In this document: positions 45,607 through 53,026 of the stretch, piece after piece
How the letters are laid out: each line of letters starts with the position of its first letter
How positions within the stretch are numbered: the stretch's first letter is position 1
NCBI RefSeq assembly: GCF_019168305.1
Contig: NZ_JAHTBI010000036.1
Location: forward strand, 51,518-115,517
DNA from: Pseudomonas aegrilactucae
GTDB lineage: Bacteria; Pseudomonadota; Gammaproteobacteria; Pseudomonadales; Pseudomonadaceae
DNA: 64,000 bases
Reading direction: 5' to 3'
Made by a program: the position numbers and the translations under genes
Notes under the pieces: generated by a model
Seen by the model: the letters and a program-made list of their open reading frames with translations, nothing else
Databases searched by the model: none
Told to the model about the DNA's origin: nothing

Positions 45607-45880
45607 CTCGGGAGCCCTTCGCTGCAGGTGGGTGTTGAAGGTCCAACTGATCAGCCAGCCACTGAATGCCGTCCGGCCTCACGCGTGTGGACTTGCTGTA
45701 CTGCATGCCCACTGTCGGGTGGTACCAGCTCCCTTCTTTCTCGCGCAGATAGAGGCGATCTCTGTTGGGGAAGCGAGGCAGGTTGTGCTCGTCGAGCAAC
45801 TGCTTTTCGAACATCAGCTCGATGAGCTTGGGGCGGGTGATGCCGAGTTCTTTGGCCGCTTGGGCAAGGGTGCGATCCAT
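45593..45880 (-). CDS. KilAC-domain antirepressor-like protein
   Basis: The 95-residue protein has the KilAC-type domain found at the C-terminus of phage antirepressors: AAKELGITRPKLIELMFEKQ followed by WYHPTVGMQYSKSTRVRPDG. The N-terminal half of typical antirepressors is absent, so it is a stand-alone domain. It lies in the leftward operon controlled by the CI-like repressor. Confidence 0.78.
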   Translation of the reverse strand: MDRTLAQAAKELGITRPKLIELMFEKQLLDEHNLPRFPNRDRLYLREKEGSWYHPTVGMQYSKSTRVRPDGIQWLADQLDLQHPPAAKGSRDDAA

Positions 45881-45889
45881 GATGGCCTC

Positions 45890-46486
45890 CTAGGCTGCCT
45901 GCTCGGCTGGGGTGGCAGAACGAATGAATGCATCAAGTTTCTTGCCCATCACTTCCATGGCTTGGGCCTCGCTGCCCCGTGCCGTGAAGGTGCTTGTATG
46001 AGGTCGGCGGGTGCCGATCGACAGGATTGATGTCAGCAGGTGGTCAGGGGTTCGACTGCGGTGTACTGCGAGCTGTACGGGAGCCTGTAGCCCGACGTCG
46101 AGGCTCAGCACGCCCCCTTTGCGTACCAGCTCGCGCAGTTGCTCAAAGCGCTCGGCCCCCAGGTGCTGTTCAATCGGGAGGTGGGGCGGCGTGATGCATG
46201 GCAGCAGGCCCTCGGCGGTATCGATGTTGCCGTTGGCGATGCCTTCGACGAACTCGGCAATGCGGTGGTGAATTTTCGGGTCGTTTTGCGAAAGGGTCAG
46301 GGAGTGACGTGCCTCGAGCATGTCAACGGTGAACGTCGTGCTGCTCGTCCAGCGTTCAACATGCAAGCGAAAGCTGAGGCGCTGCCGGTGCAGCAGCGAG
46401 CTGAGCGTGTGATTGAAGGCGCCGTTCAGGTTGGCCTGGGCGGCGAACAACTGCAGGGTGCGATAGTCGACCTTGAAAGCGCTCAT
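45890..46486 (-). CDS. Phage hypothetical protein
   Basis: The 198-residue soluble protein (MSAFKVDYRTLQLFAAQANL) is not recognised. It overlaps the upstream 57-residue gene by four bases (ATGA) and is followed by the KilAC-like gene, so it belongs to the leftward early operon. Confidence 0.7.
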   Translation of the reverse strand: MSAFKVDYRTLQLFAAQANLNGAFNHTLSSLLHRQRLSFRLHVERWTSSTTFTVDMLEARHSLTLSQNDPKIHHRIAEFVEGIANGNIDTAEGLLPCITPPHLPIEQHLGAERFEQLRELVRKGGVLSLDVGLQAPVQLAVHRSRTPDHLLTSILSIGTRRPHTSTFTARGSEAQAMEVMGKKLDAFIRSATPAEQAA

Positions 46487-46656
46487 GCTGCACGGCCTCC
46501 GTCGTTCGGATCGAAAGGGCGGGCGGTGGAGAGCATTGGGCGGCGCTTGGTGGTGACAAACGCGCAGCCGCTTTGCAGGGCAAGACGGCGAACTTCAAAG
46601 ATCAGAACAGTGGTAGCAGCGGCCGGGTGGACGTGCAAGGTTGCTGTGGTGTGCAT
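46483..46656 (-). CDS. Small phage protein, first gene of leftward operon
   Basis: The ATG at 46656 opens a frame of 57 codons ending at 46483 (MHTTATLHVHPAAATTVLIF). It is followed by an ATGA overlap with the next gene, so it is probably translated. It is the first gene after the operator-bearing leftward promoter. The function is unknown. Confidence 0.65.
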   Translation of the reverse strand: MHTTATLHVHPAAATTVLIFEVRRLALQSGCAFVTTKRRPMLSTARPFDPNDGGRAA

Positions 46657-46691
46657 GGTGATGCCTCACTCTGTGGTGGAAGAGTGAGGTA

Positions 46692-46731
46692 AATATCACG
46701 CAGCGTGCTTTTTGTGTCAATACGAATCGTG
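46692..46731 (-). promoter_or_regulatory. Leftward early promoter with two CI-type operators
   Basis: Leftward -35 TTGACA (46720-46715) and -10 GATATT (46697-46692) are 17 bases apart. The operator CACGCAGCGTG (46697-46707) fills the spacer and TACGAATCGTG (46721-46731) abuts the -35. Both fit the palindrome CACGnnnCGTG found twice more at the CI-Cro promoter. Confidence 0.72.
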
Positions 46732-46732
46732 A

Positions 46733-47482
46733 TTATTTTTCGGGCGCGCTGTGTAAAAACCGTGATGACTTTAGGATGCCGCCCACAAGGTGGATCTCTG
46801 TAACGTCGGTTTCGGCAATATGAATCGGTGGGTGTCCCGCATTCACACTGTCGAGTCGATACATGCCGTCGCGAAGATAGATGAACTCTCTGATCATCGT
46901 TTTGCCGGCTGAGGTGCGGACCACCACCTCATCGCCGCTGTAGAAGTCCTTGTTCGGTTCGATCAGCACGAACTCCCCATTTTTAATCCGGGGAAGCAGG
47001 CTATCACCTGTCACTCGAAGCCCGTAAGCGTCTGGATCATCGCTGTGGATGTTGAGGTATCCGCTGCTTTGGTTCGAGGGCAGGTGCAAGGCTTCAAAGT
47101 AGCCTTCATCGGCCAACTGGGCATTGCCGACGACACGCACGCTACCATCCTTGGCCCACCCTACATTGCTACTGACGGGCTGGCCTTTGTCTTTCGATCG
47201 CCCGTACTCGCGGGCAAGGTGATCTTCTGACCTTACTCGCCCTTGGATTGCGTCAGGTAGAGAACTGATCTCCGAACGATCTTTTCCCGCTACAAGGTCT
47301 GGCAGCGAAATGCCCAGTGCGCCAGCAAGCTTCTCCAGGTCCTGGAGGTTCGGTTGGCGGGTGCCTTTTTCGTAATTGCCAATACGTGACTGGGATTCCC
47401 ACCCGCACGCCAAGGCCAAAGCCTGCTGGCTCATGCCTTTGGCTTTACGTAACTGCTTGATGCGATTGCCTAGTGTGTTCAT
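46733..47482 (-). CDS. CI-like S24 phage repressor (PrtR-like)
   Basis: The 249-residue repressor has an N-terminal HTH (MSQQALALACGWESQSRIGN, about 17-36) and a C-terminal LexA/S24 domain with the self-cleavage dyad Ser161 (GDSLLP) and Lys194 (AGKTMI). Host RecA activated by DNA damage should trigger its self-cleavage and induce the prophage. The gene is divergent from cro. Upstream of the ATG there is an A-rich stretch rather than a clear ribosome binding site. Predicted operators lie on both sides of the gene. Confidence 0.92.
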   Translation of the reverse strand: MNTLGNRIKQLRKAKGMSQQALALACGWESQSRIGNYEKGTRQPNLQDLEKLAGALGISLPDLVAGKDRSEISSLPDAIQGRVRSEDHLAREYGRSKDKGQPVSSNVGWAKDGSVRVVGNAQLADEGYFEALHLPSNQSSGYLNIHSDDPDAYGLRVTGDSLLPRIKNGEFVLIEPNKDFYSGDEVVVRTSAGKTMIREFIYLRDGMYRLDSVNAGHPPIHIAETDVTEIHLVGGILKSSRFLHSAPEK

Positions 47483-47518
47483 GTGATTTTTTTACCACGC
47501 ATTGGCGGCCATTTATCG

Positions 47519-47558
47519 CACTTTACGTGTTGAAAAGTTCACGATACGTGCTTAGTAT
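47519..47558 (+). promoter_or_regulatory. Rightward (cro) promoter with two CI-type operators
   Basis: -35 TTGAAA (47530-47535) and -10 TAGTAT (47553-47558) are 17 bases apart. The operator CACTTTACGTG (47519-47529) abuts the -35, and CACGATACGTG (47540-47550), a perfect palindrome, lies in the spacer. The layout mirrors the leftward promoter. Confidence 0.72.
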
Positions 47559-47586
47559 GGCCGCGACTCAACGGAGGATCTTGAAA

Positions 47587-47811
47587 ATGAACCGTATTGC
47601 TGCGAATCGAGATAAGGCCGGTATCAGGCAGCGCGACCTGGTCGCTGCACTTGGCTGGACCCAGACGCGTCTCAGCAACTATGAGGCAGGGCGTCGAGTA
47701 CCGGGCCTTGCTGAGTGCCGGGCGATCATTGCTGCTCTTAACAAGCTTGGAGCGCCTTGCTCGCTTGATGACGTGTTTCCGCCTGAGACGAGCGTTCACC
47801 GGGCAGCTTAG
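47587..47811 (+). CDS. Cro-like HTH regulator
   Basis: The 74-residue protein (MNRIAANRDKAGIRQRDLVA) is a minimal HTH domain: RQRDLVAALGWTQTRLSNYE. The ATG at 47587 has GGAGG ten bases upstream. As the first rightward gene, opposite to the CI-like repressor, it fits the Cro role of shutting off repressor synthesis in lytic growth. Confidence 0.82.
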   Translation: MNRIAANRDKAGIRQRDLVAALGWTQTRLSNYEAGRRVPGLAECRAIIAALNKLGAPCSLDDVFPPETSVHRAA

Positions 47812-47836
47812 AAAAAAAGGCGACCCTAAGGTCGCC
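47812..47836 (-). terminator. Hairpin after cro with leftward T run
   Basis: The stem GGCGACC/GGTCGCC (47819-47836) has a run of seven A on its left, so the T run follows the stem only in leftward transcription. In the rightward direction it is a weak terminator at best. It may stop antisense transcripts from entering cro. Confidence 0.55.
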
Positions 47837-48134
47837 CAGTTTCCCCCGGTAATACCACCACAGTGCTACCGGGCCGCGTGAAAGGTAAGCGGGCACACCA
47901 CATGCAGCCGCTCACCCCGATCGCGTTACCCAGGCACGGATGCCTGGGTGTTGCCGCCTTTCTCCACCACAGATAGGGCGGCTGTTGCGCCAGAGGCTGT
48001 CGACGGATCGACGCCTCGGCACGGTGCCGGTTTGGTCTGTAGGACCGTTCCGGCGTTTGGGCCCTTTCAAGCCACGCGGCAAATGTATCACCACTACATG
48101 TCGCTGGCACTGGCAACCTATAAGGATTAATGCC
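47812..48134. other. 323-base gap between cro-like and CII-like genes
   Basis: The gap holds a hairpin with a leftward T run (47812-47836), an inverted repeat CCCGGTA/TACCGGG at about 47845-47874 and a hairpin CCCAGGCA/TGCCTGGG at about 47930-47949. It ends with AAGGATTAATGCC as ribosome binding site of the next gene. No coding frame is convincing. Confidence 0.5.
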
Positions 48135-48653
48135 ATGAGCCGAACTGCTCTGAGTTGTGTCGAGCGCGCCAAGCGGGAAGTCTTGCCGCTGGATCTGGCG
48201 CTGTACCACGCCGTACGTGATTACCCAGGTGGAGCTGCTGCAATAGCCGGTGCCACCGGCCGTAATGCCACCACGATGCAGCACAAGCTTTCGCCGACCC
48301 ATCCTACCCATGTGGTCAACATTCAGGAGTTCTGCGAGATCCTGGAGATGACCAAGGACCGCCGTATTCTTGATGCCGTGCATGCGATGGTTGGCGACAC
48401 CATCTGGCAAGAGCTTTCTGACGCTTACACCGAAGACATGCCAGAGACCTTGACCATGGGTATCGCGAAGTTCTTCCGTCAAGTGGCCGATCTGTCAGAG
48501 AGCTGGGCACGCAACATCGGCGACGGCATGGTCGACGATCGGGAGTTGGCCGAAATGCAGCAGTTGGTGTTTCGAGGGATTCAGGGGTTGCTGGGGATGT
48601 ACAACCGCGCTCGGTACGTGAATCAGACGACTCGGGGAGCTGGCCGTGGCTGA
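48135..48653 (+). CDS. CII-like phage regulatory protein
   Basis: The 172-residue protein has the phage CII (CP76-type) pattern: ALYHAVRDYPGGAAAIAGAT followed by NIQEFCEILEMTKDRRILDA. Such proteins regulate the lysis-lysogeny switch and early genes. The ATG at 48135 has AAGGA eight bases upstream. It is followed, with an eight-base overlap, by the zinc-finger gene. Confidence 0.82.
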   Translation: MSRTALSCVERAKREVLPLDLALYHAVRDYPGGAAAIAGATGRNATTMQHKLSPTHPTHVVNIQEFCEILEMTKDRRILDAVHAMVGDTIWQELSDAYTEDMPETLTMGIAKFFRQVADLSESWARNIGDGMVDDRELAEMQQLVFRGIQGLLGMYNRARYVNQTTRGAGRG

Positions 48654-48873
48654 CATTGCTGATTTTGCCAATGATCTGGTTCAGGAGGGTATCGACCACG
48701 CGCTCGCAGCTCGTAACGCTCTCAAGCCCGTCGTAATGGCGCGTTCCTTTATGTTCTGCGACGCCTGCGAAGAGCCCATCCCAGAGGCCCGCCGCTTGGC
48801 CAGCCCAGGCTGCACGCAGTGCACAGGATGCCAAACATTAGCGGAGCAGCTGGAGGCGCGCCATGCTCGATGA
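48646..48873 (+). CDS. TraR/DksA-family zinc-finger protein
   Basis: From a GTG at 48646, the 75-residue protein ends in a four-cysteine zinc finger CDACEEPIPEARRLASPG then CTQCTGC, as in TraR/YbiI. TraR-type proteins bind RNA polymerase in the secondary channel and mimic DksA with ppGpp. It overlaps both neighbours by 8-11 bases, so it is translated in the early rightward operon and may retune host transcription during infection. Confidence 0.85.
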   Translation: MADIADFANDLVQEGIDHALAARNALKPVVMARSFMFCDACEEPIPEARRLASPGCTQCTGCQTLAEQLEARHAR

Positions 48874-51079
48874 AGTACTGAATCAGTTTGCCGATTATGG
48901 ACTGGAACCCTTGCAACCGCTGACCTATGGAAAGCTGACGCGTTGCAAGACTTCTCAGGACAAGGGCAAGGAAAAGAACGGTTGGTATGTGGTGCATGAG
49001 CACCACACCGAGAAAGGTGAAACGCTGATATTTGGTAGTTTCGGGGACTGGCGTTCAGGCGAGTCGCTGAAGATCAAGGTCAAGCCCGGGCGGATGACTC
49101 AAGAAGAACGCGACGTCATGCGTGCGAGGCAAGAGGATGCTAAGCGCAGAGCGGCAGAGATTGCCGCCAACGCGGCCCGCCGAGCGGCTAGTCGTGCGTC
49201 AGGTATGTTTGAGCGCATGCCGACGAGGGGGCGCAGTGCCTATCTTGACCGAAAGCAGATCGTGGGTTTTGGCTTGCGATACGCTCCCCGCTCGGGGGCA
49301 GTGTTGGTCCCTATGCACAATGTCCGCGATCAGATCGTCGGCCTGCAGGTGATCTATCCCGATAAGCAGACCGACACGGGCCGGGACAAGACGTACTGGC
49401 CCTATGGTATGTCGAAAGAGGGTGCCTTTCACTTGATCGGCCCTCACCCTGAACCAGGGGAACCTGTACTGATCTGTGAGGGATATGCGACTGGAGCGAG
49501 CCTTCACATGGCGACTTCGTTGACAGTCGCTATTGCTTTTGATGCCGGTAATCTCATGGCGGTCGCCAAAGCGATGCGTGAGCGTTTCCCTGGTCGCCCT
49601 GTGATTCTCTGCAGGGATGATGACTGGAAAACCACTCGGCCAGGTGGTGAGCCTTGGAACCCCGGAAGGGAGCGAGCCGATAATGCGGCTACCGTAGTTG
49701 GCGGCCAGGTTGTCTGGCCGATTTTTTCGGGTGAGCGTGAGGTCAAGTGGACCGACTTCAATGATCTGCATTGCGCCGAGGGTTTGGATGCTGTGCGCCG
49801 CCAGGTGCTGGCGGTGGTAAAGCCTCCAGCAGCAGGCGGGTGGCGGGATCAGCTTGCGCGAACTGAAAGCGGCATGCTGATCGCGCACATGCAGAATGTT
49901 GAGTTGATACTGGCCAACGATGAGCGCTGGGTCGGGGTGATCGGCTTCAGTTCGTTCAGCTCGAAGATCATCAAGCTGAGGGTGCCACCGTATGGTGGTG
50001 GCGTCGGTGACTGGGCAGACATTGACGACATGCTAGTGATGAAGTGGCTGGCTCAGCAGTACAACCTGAGGGTCAAGGCAAGCCATGTGATCGAGGCGGT
50101 CAGCGTTGTGGCCCACGATCACGCCTTTCACCCTGTACGTGACTACCTGAACAGCCTTGAATGGGATCGCGTTCTGCGCCTTGATAGCTGGCTCACCGAG
50201 ATCATGGGTGTCGAGCCGACTGAATACAGTTCAAAGGTCGGCAAGCGTTGGATGGTATCGGCAGTGGGGCGTGTCATGCAGCCAGGGTGCAAGGCTGACT
50301 CGGTGATGATCCTTGAGGGCGCCCAGGGCGCCGGTAAGTCGACGGCCATGAGCGTGCTCGGCGGTGACTGGTTCATGGATACACCCTTTGCACTGGGTGA
50401 TAAGGATGGCTTCCAGGCTATCCGGGGCAAGTGGATCGTCGAACTGGGTGAGCTGGACAGCTTCAACAAGGCTGAATCGACGAAGGCCAAACAGTTCTTC
50501 TCCGCATCTACTGACACCTACCGTGAGAGCTACGGCCGCAGAACAATGGACGTGCCACGCCAGTGTGTTTTCGTGGGTACGACCAACCAGGATGAGTATC
50601 TCAAGGACGCCACGGGCAACAGACGTTACTGGCCGGTTGCTTGTACCAAGGTCGACCTGGAGCAATTGCGGGAGATTCGCGACCAGCTATGGGCTGAGGC
50701 GATGTTCTGCTACCAGTCGGGGGATATCTGGTGGGTCAACCGTGATGAGGCGCCGCTGTTCGCTGAGGCGCAGGAGGAGCGGTTTGTGGTCGATGAATGG
50801 GAAGGCCCAATCTTGACGTGGTTGGAAGAGTCTCAGATCGGCGAAACGGCCACCGGTAGCGAGATTCTGTCCGGCGCGTTGAAGTTGGACTTTGGGCATT
50901 GGGGTAAGCCTGAGCAGATGCGCGTCGGCGCCATCATGCATCGACTTGGATGGCGTAAGGTGCGGCAACCAGCACTGGCCAAAAGCGGCGTTCGACCTTG
51001 GGCATACAAAAAGCCAGCTGACTGGGGCAGATCTTCGGCCTTACTTGTGGCACCAGTCGAGGAGCCTTGCTTTGATTAA
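48863..51079 (+). CDS. TOPRIM/VapE-type phage primase-helicase
   Basis: The 738-residue protein has an N-terminal region and then a TOPRIM domain (VLICEGYATGASLHMATSLT at about 200-220, with VILCRDDDW near 247). A C-terminal superfamily 3-like or VapE helicase carries Walker A EGAQGAGKST (about 483-491) and the late motif ATGNRRYWPV. It should prime and unwind phage DNA at the origin. It is the only replication gene in the window, and a repeat-rich gap follows it. Confidence 0.92.
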   Translation: MLDEVLNQFADYGLEPLQPLTYGKLTRCKTSQDKGKEKNGWYVVHEHHTEKGETLIFGSFGDWRSGESLKIKVKPGRMTQEERDVMRARQEDAKRRAAEIAANAARRAASRASGMFERMPTRGRSAYLDRKQIVGFGLRYAPRSGAVLVPMHNVRDQIVGLQVIYPDKQTDTGRDKTYWPYGMSKEGAFHLIGPHPEPGEPVLICEGYATGASLHMATSLTVAIAFDAGNLMAVAKAMRERFPGRPVILCRDDDWKTTRPGGEPWNPGRERADNAATVVGGQVVWPIFSGEREVKWTDFNDLHCAEGLDAVRRQVLAVVKPPAAGGWRDQLARTESGMLIAHMQNVELILANDERWVGVIGFSSFSSKIIKLRVPPYGGGVGDWADIDDMLVMKWLAQQYNLRVKASHVIEAVSVVAHDHAFHPVRDYLNSLEWDRVLRLDSWLTEIMGVEPTEYSSKVGKRWMVSAVGRVMQPGCKADSVMILEGAQGAGKSTAMSVLGGDWFMDTPFALGDKDGFQAIRGKWIVELGELDSFNKAESTKAKQFFSASTDTYRESYGRRTMDVPRQCVFVGTTNQDEYLKDATGNRRYWPVACTKVDLEQLREIRDQLWAEAMFCYQSGDIWWVNRDEAPLFAEAQEERFVVDEWEGPILTWLEESQIGETATGSEILSGALKLDFGHWGKPEQMRVGAIMHRLGWRKVRQPALAKSGVRPWAYKKPADWGRSSALLVAPVEEPCFD

Positions 51080-51431
51080 AGCTATCGATTCCCTACTACA
51101 AGTTTGGGCCCAGGAGCTGCATAGCGATCTTTCTAGCGGTGGCATGGCTGGGGGCAACATGGTTGCCATGATGATGGAGAGCAACGGCCAATTGATTCGT
51201 GGCAGGCGCGCAAGCAAAGCTCCCTTGGAAAGCTCCCTCGACATCGAGTTGATAGTCACCAAGCATCTTGATTCGCACCTGGCAACGGTCGTGCGTGAGC
51301 ACTACTGCAGCTTCGATTCCAATATGATGCTGCGGTACGCCCATTGCGGTTGCGGGCGAGACACGTATTATCAGCGTCTGCATGAAGCGCACCTAGTCAT
51401 CTTCTGTGCATTGGCTGGGGTCGCGGCGTGA
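51072..51431 (+). CDS. Phage hypothetical protein with TTG start
   Basis: A TTG at 51072 (product MIKAIDSLLQVWAQELHSDL) has GAGGAG eight bases upstream, inside the end of the primase gene; no ATG has as good a site. The 119-residue protein ends with a cysteine/histidine-rich stretch (RYAHCGCGRDTYYQRLHEAH) that may bind metal. Its position, just before the late region, would suit a late-gene regulator, but that is inference. Confidence 0.65.
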   Translation: MIKAIDSLLQVWAQELHSDLSSGGMAGGNMVAMMMESNGQLIRGRRASKAPLESSLDIELIVTKHLDSHLATVVREHYCSFDSNMMLRYAHCGCGRDTYYQRLHEAHLVIFCALAGVAA

Positions 51432-51945
51432 AGCATGCCGTGGCTGTACCCGCCCTAGTCCCACCGTCCGGCCTTGTCCGACTATCAATCGTCGCAGTCG
51501 GACGGGCGAATACCCCGCAGTTGCTGGGCTGTCCGACTGTCCAGCCTCGCGCCACCCCGTGCGTGCATGTGAGCGTAGCGTGAGTACATGCGCGCAGGGG
51601 CGCGCAGGCGTGCCTTCAGGTTTTCTCTCTTTATGCGAGAAGGAACTAAAGAAGGTAGGACAGCAGGACAGCCCCCGATTCTAAGGGCCTATAGTTGTCC
51701 TGCCTGACTCAAGAAAGGCGAGACAGGTAGGACAGCGCAGAAGAGCTTAAGCCGGGTGAGGGATATTCACCGACATTCGCCAGATCAAGCGCAGACATTC
51801 GCCGGGTGGCAGTAAAGTGGTATTGCTGCCACCGGAATCGACCTGTAAAAAGTACCCATCTTCGATAGGTGCGGGCGTAGTAAGCGTCTCGCACACCACA
51901 CCAAACCCGGCCATCGCGCCGGGTTTTTGCATTTTGGGGGAAGTG
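51432..51945. other. 514-base non-coding region with repeats
   Basis: No gene is convincing here. The region holds the repeat GTCCGACT (51476, 51531, and inverted at 51496), the 12-base repeat AGGTAGGACAGC (51653 and 51725) with an inverted near-copy GTCCTGCCT (51697), a GACATTCGCC repeat at about 51771 and 51792, and a terminator at 51903-51928. It sits between the replication gene and the lysis/late genes, so it may hold an origin, a late promoter or both. Confidence 0.55.
51903..51928 (+). terminator. Intrinsic terminator before the holin gene
   Basis: The stem AAACCCGG/CCGGGTTT with an eight-base loop is followed by a T run. A terminator just before the lysis and packaging genes suggests the late region is transcribed through antitermination or from a promoter after it. 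Confidence 0.8.
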
Positions 51946-52293
51946 ATGACGAGCGAGCAGCAAACGTTGATTGATATGCCGATCTGGATGGTGATCGTGC
52001 TGTCCCTGGTCGGTGGTGTGTCAGGGGAGATGTGGCGAGCAGACAAGGCCGGTGTTCGGGGCTGGGGGCTGGTGCGGCGCATTGCATTGAGGTCGGGCGC
52101 CTGCATCGTCTGCGGCTTGTCGACCATGATGCTGTTGTACTCGGCGGGGACTTCCATCTGGGCGGCCGGCGCCTTCGGATGTTTGACCGCGATGGCCGGC
52201 GCTGATGTTGCCATCGGGTTGTACGAACGCTGGGTTGCCAAGCGGCTGGGCGTCTGCGACATCCCGCCCTCGAGCGGCAATGCCGGGCAGTGA
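51946..52293 (+). CDS. Putative phage holin
   Basis: The 115-residue protein (MTSEQQTLIDMPIWMVIVLS) has three hydrophobic segments (about 12-30, 45-68 and 70-90) and a charged C-terminus. The layout is that of LydA-like holins, which form pores in the inner membrane to release the endolysin. A strong GGGGGAAG lies before the ATG. No endolysin gene is in the window; it may lie further right. Confidence 0.7.
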   Translation: MTSEQQTLIDMPIWMVIVLSLVGGVSGEMWRADKAGVRGWGLVRRIALRSGACIVCGLSTMMLLYSAGTSIWAAGAFGCLTAMAGADVAIGLYERWVAKRLGVCDIPPSSGNAGQ

Positions 52294-52380
52294 ATCTGGC
52301 TGCAGCCCAGGACCGGCGGGGACCCTGGCGGTTTTTGCTCAGTACGGGGCAGGAAACCCGCGGGACTTTGTTAGTGGCAG

Positions 52381-52441
52381 GTTCACCAGCTTAGTGAACT
52401 GCGGTGAACTGGTGAACACCCCGTATTCATTGGGTGAACTG
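52381..52441. repeat. GTGAAC repeat cluster before the terminase genes (possible cos/packaging site)
   Basis: GTGAACTG occurs at 52394, 52404 and 52434, GTGAACAC at 52412, and the complement GTTCAC at 52381. The block lies directly upstream of the terminase small subunit gene. In lambda-like phages the terminase-binding cos site sits there and carries repeated binding sequences. Confidence 0.45.
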
Positions 52442-52452
52442 GACGTTTCGAC

Positions 52453-53022
52453 ATGACGATAATCAGCAAGTCGGAGTTCGCAACACGGCGCGGCTGGGCA
52501 AAGTCGTATGTTTCCAAGCTGGCCAAACAGGACCGGCTGGTGCTGACCGAGGATGGTAAGGTCGACCTGGAAGCAACCGAAGCCCTGCTGGCCGACTCGG
52601 CAGACCCCAGCAAAGCGGCCGTCACAGCTCGGCACGAAGAGGCGCGGATTGACCGCGACGTTCGCAGCCAGCTGGTACCGGCTGCCGAAGCACCTGCGGT
52701 GCAGGCCCCAGGCAAAGGTCCGGATTTTCAGAAGGCCCGCGCACACCGCGAGTACTACCTGGCCCAATTGGCCGAGGCCGAATTCCACAAGGTCCAGGGC
52801 AACCTGGTCGAGCGCAAGGCGGTGGCCGATGCGGCCTACGGCGCCGGGCGCATGGTGCGGGACCTGGTCTTCGGGTTGCCGCCACAACTGGCGCCAGAGT
52901 TGGTTGCAATGACCGACCCCTGGCAAATCGAAAAGCACCTGACGGGCGCCTTCCGTCGTGTCTTCGAAGACGCGGCGCGAATGAGCACGTCGGACCTTGA
53001 ACAAGCCATAACCCAGAGCTGA
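52453..53022 (+). CDS. Terminase small subunit (Nu1-like)
   Basis: The 189-residue protein has an N-terminal winged helix (MTIISKSEFATRRGWAKSYV) like lambda gpNu1, then a coiled region (AHREYYLAQLAEAEFHKVQG) that joins the large subunit. It recognises the packaging site on phage DNA. It is placed directly after the GTGAAC repeat cluster and four bases before the large subunit gene. Confidence 0.88.
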   Translation: MTIISKSEFATRRGWAKSYVSKLAKQDRLVLTEDGKVDLEATEALLADSADPSKAAVTARHEEARIDRDVRSQLVPAAEAPAVQAPGKGPDFQKARAHREYYLAQLAEAEFHKVQGNLVERKAVADAAYGAGRMVRDLVFGLPPQLAPELVAMTDPWQIEKHLTGAFRRVFEDAARMSTSDLEQAITQS

Positions 53023-53026
53023 GCCT

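Noticed and set aside
51432..51945. P-box array for a PrtN-like activator before the holin gene
   Set aside because: I looked for ATTG...GT repeats and found only scattered partial matches, so no array is claimed.
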